Source: Aquarana catesbeiana
Taxonomy: Eukaryota; Chordata; Amphibia; Anura; Ranidae
Direction of reading: 5' to 3'
Assembly (NCBI RefSeq): GCF_042186555.1
Contig: NC_133336.1
Span: forward strand, 41,442,074-41,506,073
DNA: 64,000 nucleotides
The translations under genes and the position numbers were made by a program. The notes under the pieces are model-generated. The model was not told the origin of the DNA, did no database searches, and worked only from the letters and a program-made list of their open reading frames with translations. This document shows positions 31,680 through 43,850 of this stretch, piece by piece; the stretch's first letter is position 1; each line of letters begins with the position of its first letter.

Positions 31680-32420
31680 AAACAATCCAGCTCCCTCTGA
31701 CTCTCTGACCTCCTCTGACTCTCTAGCTCTCTAACTTCCCCTGACTCTCTAACTCCCTCTGACTCTCTAACTCCCTCTGACTCTCTAACTCACTCTGACT
31801 CTCTAACTTCCCCTGACTCTCTAACTCACTCTGACTCTCTTACTTCCCCTGACTCTCTACTTCCCTCTGACTCTCTGACCTCCTCTGACTCTCCAACTTC
31901 CCCTGACTCTCTAACTCACTCTCACTCTCTTACTTCCTCTGACTCTCTAACTTCCTCTGACTCTCTTAATTCCTCTGACTGTCTTGCTTGAACGTAACTG
32001 AACTTATATTAAGTTACAAAACTTTAGTAACTCAAACTCTATCTCTCCAACTCATCCTCCCTGTCATCTCCCACTCTCTCATCCTTCCTTCCTCTGACTC
32101 TCTAACTCACTCTGACTCTCTAACTCACTCTGACTCTCTTACTTCCCCTGACTCTCTAACTCCCTCTGACTCTCTGACCTCCTCTGACTCTCTAACTTCC
32201 CCTCACTCTCTAACTCACTCTCACTCTCTTACTTCCTCTGACTCTCTAACTTCCCCGACTCTCTTAATTCCTCTGACTGTCTTGCTTCCTCTGACTGTCT
32301 AGCTTGAACATAACGGAACTTATATTAAGTTACAAAACTTTAGTAACTCAAACTCTATCTCTCCAACTCATCCTCCCTGTCATCTCCAACTCTCTCATCC
32401 TCCCTCCCTCTCTCGCATCT
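31680..32420 (+). repeat. CTCTGACTCTCTAACTCC array in transposase intron 2
   Basis: Degenerate ~18-bp units of pyrimidine-rich sequence. A larger segment that includes CTTATATTAAGTTACAAAAC is duplicated about 313 bp apart (near 32005 and 32318). Confidence 0.9.
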
Positions 32421-32754
32421 TCATCTCTACTTTCCCCCTAATCTTTTTTCTCTACTACTCTATTTCCTGAGCCATTCAAAATATGACAGCATTTTGGAAT
32501 ACATTATTCAAAATTACAAAAAATAATTTAACAAAAACATAACGCTAACAAAGAAAGTATTAATTTTCAACATGAAGTTGGTAGTGGCATTAGCAGGTAG
32601 TCATCTACAAATTCAAAAAACTTGGTGAACTATGTTCATCAGGCTTGGTTAAATCATGCCGTTGTAGTGTTGCTGTTGAAGAGCTTGGTGGTGTTAGCTG
32701 CAAGGCTTCACCTTGTGTTGAGGGATATTTCCTCAATAACACAGGTGGGGATAT

Positions 32755-35700
32755 CTAGTTATCTGGTGGTACAATTGGGGGCCCATATTGTCGATAGTGT
32801 GTAGGCATGTTTGAGGCTACTTCAAGCGATCGATTGTGATATGGATAATGACTTGGAATTGTCGGTTTCTGCTGTACCATTGGTCTTGTTACAGGTGGAA
32901 ATTGATTTGCCACGGACAGTATTTGCTCGTAGAGCTGTACTGGTCTGTTTTGTGTCGGGACATGGTAAGATGTTGAGTCAAGTGGTCTCATATCCATTTG
33001 TCTGCTGATATCCGTGGTTCTACTTGGGGGTGAAATTACAGAGGCAACAGGTGAACGAATAGGATATGGGATTTGTGATCTGGGGGTCTCATAAATGCTA
33101 GAGGGTTCTGCAAAACTAGAGGGATAAGGGTTTGGTGCAGTGTTTGAGGCAGAAGAAATGGGAGTAAATATTTGAGTACTAGGAATGTCGTGCATTGGCA
33201 CAGAAACATGGCGTGGCACAGTGAATGAATGGATGCAATGTTGCACTGCAATCCTCATATTAAAGTAATGGTCTGGCAAGACCTCTTTGAGAAGAGGCAC
33301 CAGACTAATGGCAAACATAGTGTGAGGGCATCGCTGGGCATCGATTTGTTCAGTGATACCTGACACTATGTTTAGTAATTTATTGGTCTGGTCCTGGTCT
33401 TCAACCTGTTCTGCTGCCCTGCTGCTTTTCTTCCTGCGGGAAGCAGATGCTTGCCTTTGCCTTCTGCTGGAAGGTGTCGAAACATCCGTATCCTCATTAT
33501 CCCGCTCCTGAGCAGAGGACTCATGTACCTCGATCAGCTCACCCTGGAGCTCCATAGATGAATCCTCCTGATTTGTGCAAGCAAATGATACTCCTTCATC
33601 ATCGTCAACACTAGGAGCATGCTCCTCCTCCCCCTCCTCCTCCTCCCAACTTGCTTCCGTGCTGCAATACAAAAAATTTAAATTGGAACTCTGTTATGAA
33701 ATAAAAAGTATAGCTGATAGGGGGAGAAGTAAAGGTTAGGGTTAGGACTGGTTAATTAGATAGAGATGGTAGAGTGACCGATTCATGTATCAAAACTTAC
33801 TTCCTCAATTCTAGTACTGGCTTCAAAAAATCCATGTATCTGGCGAAGGCATAGGGACGCATTGGGGGGGCACCAGACCCACTCCTTGATTCATGCTGCA
33901 GTCTCTGGTGTCTCTGAAGTGTGTCCTTGAGGCTCCTCCACCTAGTGCGTATGAGTCCTTCTGTAATAAAAAAAAAAAAAAAACTATTTTATTTTATATT
34001 TTTTTCAGGTACCTAGCAACTGGAAATTCATTTGCCAGCTTGCACTATGAGTTCAAATTGGGAAAATCTACGGTGAGCACAACTGTGCGTGACACCTGTA
34101 TCGCCATCTGGGAGGTCCTAAGAGATGTGGTCATGAGAAAACCAAACAAAGAGGAATGGAACACCAAAGCTGAGTTGTTTTGGGAGCGCTGCAACTTCCC
34201 TAACTGTGTTGGTGCCATAGACGGCAAGCACATCAGAATTGAGGCCAGTCGGTAGTGGGACAAAAAATTTTTCATTATAAAAAATATTTTTCTTTCGTTC
34301 TTCTGGCAGTGGCTGATGCAAAATACTTGTTCACCTACATCGACATTGGTTCTTATGGGAGCAGTTCTGACTCCAGCATTTTTTCCCACTCAAGTTTTGG
34401 AAGAATGATTCGGGAGAACGCACTAGACCTCCCAAACGAACGACCACTCCCTGGAACATCAGAACCCTCTCTCCCTTTAATATTTGTTGGTGATGAGGCT
34501 TTTGCTCTTTCAGAAAAAATGCTCAGGCCATATTCTAACCGGTCACTGTCTGTGGAGAAAAGGGTCTTTAATTATCGGCTAACAAGAGCACAAAGAGTTG
34601 TGGAGTGTACTTTTTAGGAATCCTGGCAAACAAATGGCATTTTCTTCACACGCCAATAACTTTAAGCATGGAAAACGCCATACGTGCTGTAAAAGCTGCC
34701 TGTGCACTCTACAATTTTGTTCGCGAAAGAGATGGATACCTTTTCGAGGACTCTTTAATGGATGAGATGGAAGGCGCAGATTGGACACATACAAGGGGCA
34801 ATTACAGAGGGGCCAGCATCCGTGAGAAATTTACTGACTTCTTTATGAGTCCTGCCGGTCAGGTATCATGGCAGCTTGATGCCATTCAATAAAGACCAAT
34901 AACTTTTTCCCTGTCAATGCTGCATCGTCTACTATCTGTACTTTTTTCTATAAATGTAATAAAGTTTTATTGTTCGACAGTGTGTCCATCTATTTTTTGC
35001 ACTTTCTGTGTCAACATACAGAGCATGCAATATCATTCCACAACATTGGTGGTCAGTGGGATTGGTGGTCAGTGGCATTGGTGGTCAGTGGCATTGGAGG
35101 TCAGTGGCATTGGTGGTAAGTGGCATTGGTGGTCAGTGGCATTGGTGGTCAGTGGGGTTGGTGGTCAGTGGCATTGGTGGTCAGTGGGATTGGTGGGCAG
35201 TGGGACTGGTGGTCAGTGGGATTGGTGGTGGGCAGTGGGATTGGTGGTCAGTGGGATTGGTGGTCAGTGGCATTGGTGGTCATTGGCATTGGTGGTCAGT
35301 GGAGTTGGTGGTCAGTGGGTTTGGTGGTCAGTGGGATTGGTGGTCAGTGGGATTGGTGGTCAGTGGCATTGGTGGTCAGTGGGGTTGGTGGTCAGTGGGA
35401 TTGGTGGTCAGTGGGATTGGTGGTCAGTGGGGTTGGTGATCAGTGGGATTGGTGATCAGTGGCGTTGGTGGTCAGTGGCATTGGTGGTCAGTGGCATTGG
35501 TGGTCAGTGGAATGCATGCCCTTACATTGGTGGTCAGTGGGATGAATAAATATAAACGTAAGTATATTTCTGTTTGCGAACCTGAGGTGTGAAGTCATCC
35601 CAGTCTGCATACAGACTTTTACAAATTTCATCCCAGCCTCTGCTCTTCCGGGCATTGTTTTTGTATTCTTCAATCCGGCTGTCCCATATATAAGGCCTGT

Positions 35701-35758
35701 CACGGACAAGTCTGATGAGCTCCTCATTATCAATGGTGTTCCGACGCCTGGGTGCCAT
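32755..35758 (-). pseudogene. Harbinger MADF/Myb-like accessory protein, 3 exons
   Basis: This partner protein is thought to help bind transposon ends and bring the transposase into the nucleus. Exon A starts MAPRRRNTIDNEELIRLV (ATG at 35758) and has a MADF-like core, RPYIWDSRIEEYKNN, WDEICKSL, WDDFTPQ. Exon B (33960-33801, acceptor TTACAG, donor GTAAGT) encodes LIRTRWRSLKDTLQRHQ and YAFARYMDFLKPVLELR. Exon C (33661 to the stop at 32755, acceptor ATTGCAG) encodes an acidic stretch, a basic RRQRQASASRRKKSSR region and QRCPHTMFAISLVPLLKEVL. B to C joins in phase. For A to B I could not find a GT donor of matching phase, so exon A may carry a lesion or use an unusual donor. All transposase exon 3 lies inside its first intron. 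Confidence 0.75.
35036..35550 (-). repeat. 16-bp minisatellite in MADF-gene intron 1
   Basis: About 31 copies of ATTGGTGGTCAGTGGG or ATTGGTGGTCAGTGGC, the reverse complement of the array at 30985-31268. GCATGCCCTTACATTGG at its outer edge mirrors the left array. The open frames reading repeated GGQWHWWSV are artefacts. Confidence 0.95.
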
Positions 35759-36106
35759 CTTGACTGCTTACAGATGGACATGAGACAGGAAACAGGAAGT
35801 GAGGGGGCAGAACTAAGTTGAACTGAAAGGAGGAGCTGGAGGTGAAGAATTCGCACATATCTGAACCAACAATGCGCTTCCAGAACGATTTACATTAATG
35901 TCTATGGAGACTAAATTCGCAACGCAACACTGTAAACTCGCACAAGAACCTTTTTTTTTATTGCATCGCATTCGGAGAGGAAGCGCAACGCATATATGTA
36001 AACGACCGTAATTGAAAACAATTACTTTTTGCATAACATGCGAATCTAGTTTTTGTTTAACGCAACGCATTCGTTATAAACTCGCACAAGTGTGAACCGG
36101 CACTTA

Positions 36107-37430
36107 GATATGTAGTTAGAGGTACAGGGGTTGATTCACTGAACCCAGAGAGTGCAAATTTTGGTGCAACTGTGCATGGCAGCCAATCAGCTTTGTTCAA
36201 TTAAGCTTTGACGAAAAAAAAAACCTGGAAGCTGATTGGTTTCTATGCAGAGCTGCACCAGATTTTGCACACTGCAGATATACAGTTATGAACTTCTAGG
36301 CAAACTCACATGTCAGCAAAGGCACTGCTGTTTTTCTTGTGAAATGCAAAACAATAGCTACATAATTCAGGGTCATGTAGAATTAATATTTCTAGATGTT
36401 CCCTATCACATAGCAAATCTACACTTTTTGAGTTCAGGGTCCACTTTATTACTAACTGAAATAAACATTTGGAAATTTGGGGTTTTCTGCACACTTTACA
36501 AAAACAATCAACCAACAGTACAACAAGGAGTTTGAAAAATAAATAAATAAATAAATGGAGGATAAAACTGTAAAACATAAACCTATTAAACATAAGTGGA
36601 TATTTCAGAAATTTGAATGCTAAATGATGTGATTTCATCCTGGCTTTTGTTTTCTTACTTGCCACCTAATTGTAACCCAAGTCAGTGCCAATGCTCCATT
36701 TGTGCATCAAGGTCAGCCACATTGGCCTGCTAGAGCGTTTCCTATTCATGCTGCTGCCACTTAGGAAAACAAACAGCTTTCACAAAAGATGCTATTCACA
36801 AAGAAAATAGATGTTGATGTCTATGTTTTCTAATTAAAACACACTGTCATCACATTTGTCCTTGTTGAGGAGGTAACTAAAGGGAAAATGCACCTTACTG
36901 ATGAGTACGATTTTATTTTCCATATTTTGTCTTCTTTTCTAAAATATTCTTGAAAACATATTTAAGCAGAGCAAAGGCATTGTTTTAATCTTAAAGCTGA
37001 ACTACAGGATAAGCGCAATTGTCTAAATACAAGAGGCATGTGTAATCTTCCTTTTGTGTATTTCTTCCAGATCTGTGCAGTAATCCAGTGTGAGACTTTT
37101 TTTCCCTCTGTGGAGGAACTTCCTGTAATGAAGACCGGTCACTGCTGATCTCTCTCCTGTGCAGGGTGACTGGTCTTGACTCCGCCCCCCTCTGCAGGCA
37201 GCCTGTAGTGGGTGGGGTCTTCTGGATTCCTCCCACAGCTCTGCTCTCAGCACAGGCTATGTGCAGCACAGTGATGACACCACTGCTACTTTTTACAGGG
37301 TAATATCTGTGTGGTGTGCACACAGTGGCTTTTTTAGATTTTGTGGCCATTGGGGAATATATTTAAATGAACAAACTTGTGCACCAGCTTTAAAGAGGTA
37401 TTCTGCACAAAGGGACATTAATTATTTGTT
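36107..37430. other. No gene seen; dispersed repeat at left
   Basis: About 36125-36300 (GGTTGATTCACTGAACCC, GCAGCCAATCAGCTT) appears to be a dispersed repeat. The rest, including 36620-37260, shows no coding signature or terminal repeats. Confidence 0.5.
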
Positions 37431-37630
<200 letters not shown>

Positions 37631-37869
37631 TTAGTGTGACATTTGTACATTGGTTAGTTTAAAGCAGAACTCTAGTTTTGGATGCCCCCCCCACACACAC
37701 CACAAACATCCCCCACTCCCTAAAAAGTATACATACCTCTTTTTTTTCAAGGGACCTTCTCTGGTCCGTTTGGTGATGTCACAGATGCTTCCTTTTGTTA
37801 TTCCTTATTCCTGCATTGAATGATGAACACCTAAAGTGGATGTAAACCTCAGACAATAAAATATGAATA

Positions 37870-38700
37870 TAGCACACCTCCTAAGGAGCCGCAGATGAAC
37901 TGGGATCCCCCACTTTTTTTTTGTTTTATTGAGGGGATATAACTTGATAGGGATTGGGAGAATTTATGGGATGTCCACTCAAACAACTTCAGGGACAACT
38001 TCTCCTATACACAGTCTAATACAATTCCTCACTTCTTCCAGCACACTTGCTTGCAGAACTCCAACTGTTATAGGCAGGACCTGAGGCCCTTTAAGTGTGT
38101 AGCGAAATTACAGTATCCAGCTTAAGCACTCCTGTGGCTACTGATCCCTGTACCACCTCTTCAGGCACTGCCAGCCTGCCTGGTTGCAGCCACCCCTTTC
38201 ATTAGCCCTCCTGGCTACTTCTCCACAGTCCTCTCAGACTGACATTTTCTCTCTCCACAGTCTTCCCAGACTGATCACTCACCAGCCCACCCTGGCTGAC
38301 TTCTCAGGAGACCTCTTGGACATGCTGACCTGCTCCTGCTGTCCTCTCCTTGCGAGGGTCTCCAGGGACTGCTCACCCACAGTCACATCCAGCACTCCCT
38401 CTTGGTCTTCCGCAGGGAGTGGGGGATGGCCCCGTCTCCCCTGTTTCCTGCTGGGGGGGTGCCATTAGTTTGCCGCCCCCCCCAAAATATTGAGCACCAG
38501 TCGTCACTTTCTGGAAGCTTCTCCAAGGTTCCAGAAGGAAGGGGGGGGCACCAGAGAAACTGTTTGTGAGTTTTCCAAGCTCCCTGAGTTACTTAACCCT
38601 GACCCAGATTCAACCCAGGTCTGGCTCTACACTATTGACTATGTACATCTAGCACACTAGAGGGTAACTACATGAGCAAAGCATATCCCTCTATAGAGTG
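37870..38700 (-). repeat. LTR-like dispersed repeat, copy 2
   Basis: Related along most of its length to 19640-20700. The landmark order is conserved. The ends were not resolved. Confidence 0.5.
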
Positions 38701-39683
38701 TGCTTGTCTCAATCCAGGGTACTAAGTGTCATTTTTGTGTGCTGCTTCGTTCCTCTGCTATTTGCATCAGTCTCTTCTGACAAATTTTACTGACACCAAG
38801 AGAAAAATTGTAACAGGAAAGGGCTCCAGCTGATTGACAGCCCTCTGCTCTGTTTCTGTGTGCTGTGTGAAGGGGGGGGTGTCCCTTCCCTCAAATCATT
38901 TCTCAGCTCTCCTCACTGAGCTCTGCAGTGTGTAACTTCATCTTACCCGCCCCCCTGTTTTCTAACAGCTCAGACAAGTTTTATAAATTCTGTACTTTGA
39001 ATAAACAGATACAACTTATATAGGGGGATTTGTTTCATCTCTGTGTATCACCTGTAACTTCATTGGTAAATGTAAAAAATTTACAACCACTTTAATGGCA
39101 TGTGAACACTGTTCAGTGCAGTAGTACAGAAAGCCCAGGCAGGCATGACAATTCATTCCCCGGGGGTGTGTCCATGATAGTCTCTCAGGAAGTGGGTTGA
39201 ATAATAATGGCCATGCTATGTGGTGGAGGACCGGACCTTCTGCCGAGGACAGCACAGATTTTAACCTTTTTCTCTCACCCATCACAGCTGCCTAACTGGG
39301 TCTTAAAGTGGAATAAAACGCTCCTATCATTTTCAGCCAAGGAAGCTGCTATCTTGGCCTCTGTCTTCAACTGTCATGATGCTGCACATGTGATCAGTTA
39401 TGACACCAACCATTGGATGGTTTGACAGTTTGGTTGAGAGCAAAACCAATATCGTAAATGTAACTGTTTTACAAAACATTTAAATTGATGGGATTACTTC
39501 CGCTTTAAGTAGGGAGGATAGATGGACTTTCTGATCACGTAATCATAGTGATTGACCGTCACAGTGGTCACATCATTGGAAGCCCATCCCACTAGCTCCT
39601 GATTATAACTAGAGACAGAGAGCTATCATTGACAGCTGGGTCACTGTGTATATATACACGATCCTGCACTTACGGGTACTGGG
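38701..39683. other. No gene; probable dispersed repeats
   Basis: The block at 38800-39095 (CAGCTGATTGACAGCCCTC ... AACCACTTTAATGG) and the block at 39480-39515 (TTCCGCTTTAAG) look like pieces of common repeats. The short frames lack any domain. Confidence 0.45.
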
Positions 39684-39870
39684 CAGTGGCGTCCGGTCCA
39701 TTAGGGGCGCACGGTTGCCACCCCCCCTATCCATGCGTCCAGCCCCCTGATCTACATTCAGGGTGCCAGACTATGGATTCCAATGGGCGGGTGTTTTTTT
39801 TTTTAAGCACTTGATTAGAGCCAGAGGCTCTAATAGGCTTCAAAGAAGGTTTGGATCTTTTGTTAATGTT
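39684..39870. mobile_element. hAT MITE fragment related to 27959-29743
   Basis: It starts CAGTGGCGTCCGGTCC and shares CCATGCGTCC, GGATTCCAATGG-type and AGAGCCAGAGGCTCTAAT blocks with the inverted right part of the element at 27959. The other end is missing or too diverged to place. Confidence 0.65.
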
Positions 39871-40111
39871 TGAAGCATCTGAAATAATGTAACGACATAA
39901 AGAATGATCCAAATTCATTTGGATCCATTTCGATTTTACGTTGCATTAACATTTTTGATTATTATAAAAATTGCACTACATATGAAAGGGAAACATTTTG
40001 CAATAAATATAGTAAGGTATAAATGTGAAATAAGCTAGAGCTGAAAGACGGCTACAGCGTGGCGCTCAATTGCCGGGAGGGCGCGCTTGGACGGCTTCCT
40101 ATTTACATTCC

Positions 40112-40143
40112 CCTTGCGCGCCGCTGCAGGCGCGCGGCGGGGG
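40112..40143. repeat. GC-rich near-palindrome
   Basis: GCGCGCCGCTGCAGGCGCGCGGC folds on itself around CTGCAG. It occupies the same relative place as the perfect palindrome at 63511-63538. Confidence 0.75.
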
Positions 40144-40243
40144 AAATCTGTGTTGGCCATGTCCCTTGGACACATCCAATCACAGGTCGTGCTAAATGGG
40201 GCCAATCACAGCGGCCATTTAGCACTCGATCGGAGTGTCTGAT

Positions 40244-40278
40244 AAGAGATGATCTCATATGTTTATGAGATCATCTCT
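40244..40278. repeat. Perfect hairpin AGAGATGATCTCATA
   Basis: Fifteen-base arms with a 4-base loop (TGTT). It corresponds in position to the hairpin at 63396-63435 of copy 3, which has unrelated arm sequence. Confidence 0.85.
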
Positions 40279-40377
40279 CATCGCCGGCTCTCCCTCCTCA
40301 CACAGAGACAGCGTGTGAGGAGGGAGAGCTTCTGTGCTGCAGCAGGAGTGAAAAAAAAATCAGATACACTAACACAA

Positions 40378-40935
40378 CACAGTGCCATCTGTCCCCAGTG
40401 CCACCTATCAGTGCCATCTGTCCCCATCGCCATCTGTCCCCAATGCCACCTGTCAGCGCCATCTGTCCCCAGTGCCACCTATCAGTGCTACCTGCCTCCA
40501 GTGCCACCTGCCCCCAGTGCCACCTGTCAGTGCCATCTGTCCCCAGTGCCACCTGTCAGTGCCATCTGTCCCCAGTGCCACCTGTCTCCAGTGCTACCTG
40601 CCCCCAGTGCCACCTGTCAGTGTCAGGTGTCATCAGTGCCACGTATTAGTGCATCTGTCATCAGTGCCAGGTGTCATCAGTGCTACATATTAGTGCCATC
40701 TGTCATCAGTGTCACGTGTCATCAGTACCACGTATTAGAGTCATCTGTCATCAGTGCCACGTATTAGTGCCATCTGTCATCAGTGCCACATATTAGTGAC
40801 ATCTGTTATCAATGTCACGTGTCATCAGTGCCACATATTAGTGCCATCTCTCATCAGTGCCACATCAGTGTCACATGCCATCAGTGCCATGTATCAGTGC
40901 CATCTGTCATCAGTGCCACATCAGTATCACGTGTC
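40378..40935 (+). repeat. CAGTGCCA(C/T)CTGTC minisatellite
   Basis: About 35 units of 14-16 bp. The left half reads CCCCAGTGCCACCTGTCAGT, the right half CATCAGTGCCACGTATTAGT. Related to the minisatellite in copy 3. Confidence 0.92.
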
Positions 40936-41778
40936 TTTGTCCGGGTGCTCCAGGGCCTTCAAAAGTGTAATAGGTTGTCAACAAGTTAGAGGTGTAATTT
41001 ATGCTCCTAGAACACGTGATGGGACTCCCTGCATGTTGGGCCTCTCTATGTGGCCAGGCTGTGAAAAAGTCCCACACATGTGGTATCGTAATACTCAGGA
41101 ATAGCAGAATGTATTTTGGGGTGTCATTTGTGGTATACACATTTCATGTAAGAGAAATAACCTATTACAATGACAATTTTGTGGAAAAAAATTAATTTTG
41201 CAAAGAATTGTGGGAAAAAAATGACAACATCAAAAAGCTCACCATGCATCTTACTAAATACCTTGGAATGTCTACTTTCAAAAAAGGGGTCATTTGGGGG
41301 GTATTTGTACTTTCCTGGCTTGTTCGGGTCGCAAGAAATGAGATCCACCACTACATCCAGTGTGATCAATTTTTTTATGATTTGCACCACAGCTTGTAGA
41401 CTTTCTAACTTTCAAAAAGACCAAATAATATCCACTAATTTGGGTTATTTTTACCAAAGATATGTAGCAGTATAAATTGTGGCCAAAATTTATGAAGAAA
41501 AATTAATAATTTGCAAAATTTTGTCACAGAAACTAAAAAAAATTCATTTTTTTTCAAAATTTTAGGTCTTTTTTAATTTATAGCGCAAAAAAACAACAAC
41601 CCAGAGATGATCAAATACCAGCAAAAGAAAGCTCTATTTGTATGAAAAAAGGACAAAAATGTATTTGGGTACAGTATTACATGACTGAGTAATTGTCATT
41701 CAAAGTGTGAGAGCACTGAAAGCTGAAAATTGATCTGGGCAGGAGGGGGGTTTAAGTGCCCAGTTGTCAAGTGGTTAA

Positions 41779-42096
41779 TCATGCCATAACAAATAAATCT
41801 GAAATGTATTTTGTTCCATTCATTGTGTTATGATTCTGAGATTCTGATGGATCCACCTCCATCCAACCCAAACACAATGCATAAGTCATTTCCTGAAATA
41901 ACGAATTTACACATGTGAGAACTAGCATCAAACAGTAGAGCCTTAAAGGACACCTCCACTCGCTTTTCTTCTATTTAAGGGCCCATTTTTATTAAAACAA
42001 AGTTCAACAAACTTCCAAAAAAAGAAAATCAATGCGTTTCCCCACAGGAGTTTTCAACATTTCTATCTAAAGAAATACACATTCAGCCTCCAGGCA
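41779..42096. other. No gene seen
   Basis: AT-rich spacer with no recognised feature. Confidence 0.5.
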
Positions 42097-43336
42097 TACA
42101 CAGATAACAAAGATAACTTGCCACAAATTTGTGGCAGTGTTGAATTGTAAGTCTGTTAACTTGCTGCACATTTTCACTGGCAAGTTGTACACTTGCAGAG
42201 CACTTAAAGCACAAGTTCTAGTTGACACTTTTTCAATTTGTACCAAATTTGCATGGCAAGTCTCTAGCAAGAGCAAAGTTGCAGTGGTGAGTCTACAGCA
42301 AGAGCTCTTCAAGTCTACAGCATGAAAATTCAGCCACAGTGACCTCTGTGGTGGGATGACTATTGCACAACATAACTGAACCAGAACTTGCAGCAGACTT
42401 GCAGAATGTTTGCAAAGAAAGTTGATCTGGAGTCATGTAATGCGTACTTGCTGCAATTGGGCATCAAATATATGAAGCCTGGCAAGTCTAGCAATAGATT
42501 CCAGCACAAATGTTTGCTATTAGACGTGCAATTAGTTTTGTTCCAAATTCGTTTTTCGGCAAAATTTGACAAATTTGTTAATTCTGAAATATTCTAATTA
42601 ACGAAAACCCGTTTAACAAATTTTTCTGAAAACTAAAATTCTAAAAATTCTAGAATTCGGAAATTAGAAAATTTGAAAATTCAAAATGCAAAAATTTGGA
42701 AATTTAGAAATTCGAAAATCCAAGAATTTGGAAACTCAAAAATTAGAATGAAAATCCGAATATTCAAAAGAACGAAAATCAGAAAAAAAAAGAACGAAAA
42801 TCTGAAAATCTGAAAATTCAAAAACCCGAAAATTCAAAAATCCAAAATAAAAACTAAATAACTAATAATAATAACTATTACTAACTATTAAATTATAGGT
42901 ATTGGAGTTTCCTTTCAAATTTGGTTGTTAGTGAACGAAATGAATACGAATCCGAAGTAACATTTGTAATTTTGGATACTTTGTAACTTAGGATAAATTC
43001 ATATTCATTACGTTCACTAACAGCCAAATTTGAAAAAAAATTCCAATACCTGTAATTTAATAGTTATTATTAGTTAGTTAGTTATTATTTCGCATTTTTG
43101 GATTTTCTCATTTTTGTATTTTCTCATTTCCGGATTTTCGCTCTTTCGGATTTTCGTTGTTATTTTTGGATTTTTGAATTTTCTAATTTTTGGATTTTCC
43201 AATTTCGAATTTGCAAATTTCTGATTTTTCAAATGTTCAAATTTATGAAATATGATCATAACTAATGACCCGAAAAAAAACAAACAAAAAAAACGAATTA
43301 AACGAAAACTAACTAATTTTACTCGCTATCTGGGTA
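42097..43336 (-). mobile_element. TA-flanked MITE, copy with foldback insertion
   Basis: The termini TACACAGATAACAAAG (left) and CGCTATCTGGGTA (right) correspond to those of the complete copy at 56605-57017, in inverse orientation. The body up to about 42530 matches it (TTGCCACAAATTTGTGGCA, GAACCAGAACTTGCAGCAG, GCCTGGCAAGTCTAGCAATAG). An AT-rich foldback then separates the last bases from the body. Confidence 0.72.
42536..43316. repeat. AT-rich foldback with AAAATCCGAAAATTC-type arrays
   Basis: The outer motif AATTAGTTTTGTTCC-AAATTCGTTT pairs with AAACGAATTAAACGAAAACTAACTAATTTT. An inner pair (ATTAAATTATAGGTATTGGA...GTTAGTGAACG with CGTTCACTAAC...CCAATACCTGTAATTTAAT) surrounds a centre near 42975. 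The arms contain degenerate GAAAATCC/GAAAATTC repeats. Probably a palindromic MITE; target duplications not resolved. Confidence 0.7.
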
Positions 43337-43842
43337 CATGCAGCACTCCTGCTCTGGTCGTACCCTTTAGGCGCTTTGTCTGCCTCCCATAGACAGTCTT
43401 TATGCACAACTCTATGCACATAATTTGCAGCCCCTTGCTGCTTTGGCTCCCATGTGAAGCCCTCCTGACTCCTGGCAGCAACCTCCTCTTTCTGCTGAGG
43501 TGGAGTACAGAACCGTGGTCAGGTGACTACTAAAAGCCCTGCACATACCCGACCAATTAGTGTGCTGGTGGTTCAGAAAACCTTGACCCAGGTTTGGAGA
43601 TTTCATCCCACCCAGGTCTCTAAGAAATCTTCAGGCTCCAGGTCCCAAAATGGACTTTACGAAACAATGAGGAAACTGAAAAGCCAGTTTCCTCTGCATT
43701 AAGTAAACCCCCTGGAGCCCCTCAACCAACCTGGTTGAGAATCCTGGGTTATAACCTCTATTTAGACCCTGGCAGGGTACCGCACTGCCATACATGTTAA
43801 AACGAATATAGCCAATTTTCCAAAACAAATTGATTCAGAACA
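43337..43842. other. No gene seen
   Basis: A mixed-composition block with short minus-strand frames lacking domains. The sequence style suggests part of an unidentified retroelement, but no motif is readable. Confidence 0.4.
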
Positions 43843-43850
43843 TTATATAC

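Larger units (their letters stand above)
30678..34892 (+). pseudogene. Harbinger DDE transposase, 3 exons, two frameshifts
   Basis: Exon 1 (30678-30919) encodes a basic stretch (RRKRRRRRRKR), RRYWVHPIIQNREERGQF and NYSQMSVN. The donor is GTTAGT. Exon 2 (31388-31489, after CTTAG) encodes SFDELLWLLGTRLEYQ and VERLLVTLR; its donor is GTACAT. Exon 3 starts at 34009 after TTTTTTCAG and reads YLATGNSFASLHYEFKLG. Phases join exactly at both introns. Catalytic motifs: VGAIDGKHI (first Asp), YIDIGSYGSSSDSSIF (second Asp), VVECTFGILANKW (Glu). Exon 3 has a frame break at about 34250-34275 and a second at about 34613 within the Glu motif. It ends ...QLDAIQ. The protein would excise the element with its MADF/Myb-like partner. 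Confidence 0.9.
30407..36103 (+). mobile_element. PIF/Harbinger transposon, 5.7 kb, TSD TTA
   Basis: The left end is GTGCCGGTTCACACTTGTGCG, and the right end is its complement (CACAAGTGTGAACCGGCAC). TTA duplications lie at 30404-30406 and 36104-36106. It carries the two expected Harbinger genes, a DDE transposase on the plus strand and a MADF/Myb-like protein on the minus strand, with interlocked exons. Three minisatellites lie in introns. Words such as GCAACGCA and TCGCAC recur near both ends and may be subterminal binding sites. Both genes look damaged, but the element is full length. Confidence 0.93.
40040..41778 (-). mobile_element. TTAA repeat family, copy 2 (inverted)
   Basis: The right end is CAAGTGG followed by TTAA at 41775-41778. 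Reading leftwards it has GAAAGCTGAAAATTGATCTGG, the AT-rich block, one ~390-bp unit, a 14-16-bp minisatellite and two GC-rich or perfect hairpins. The order is the same as in copy 3 (62720-63637). The left terminus is not evident near 40040, so it is probably truncated or diverged. No coding capacity. Confidence 0.72.

Noticed and set aside
34917..35549. Long frame encoding repeated GGQWHWWSV peptides
   Set aside because: It is the translation of a 16-bp minisatellite in an intron of the Harbinger element; it is open in several frames and has no other domain.
40249..40767. Cys/Pro-rich frame resembling a secreted repeat protein
   Set aside because: Derived from the CAGTGCCACCTGTC minisatellite of the TTAA element; all three forward frames are similarly open.
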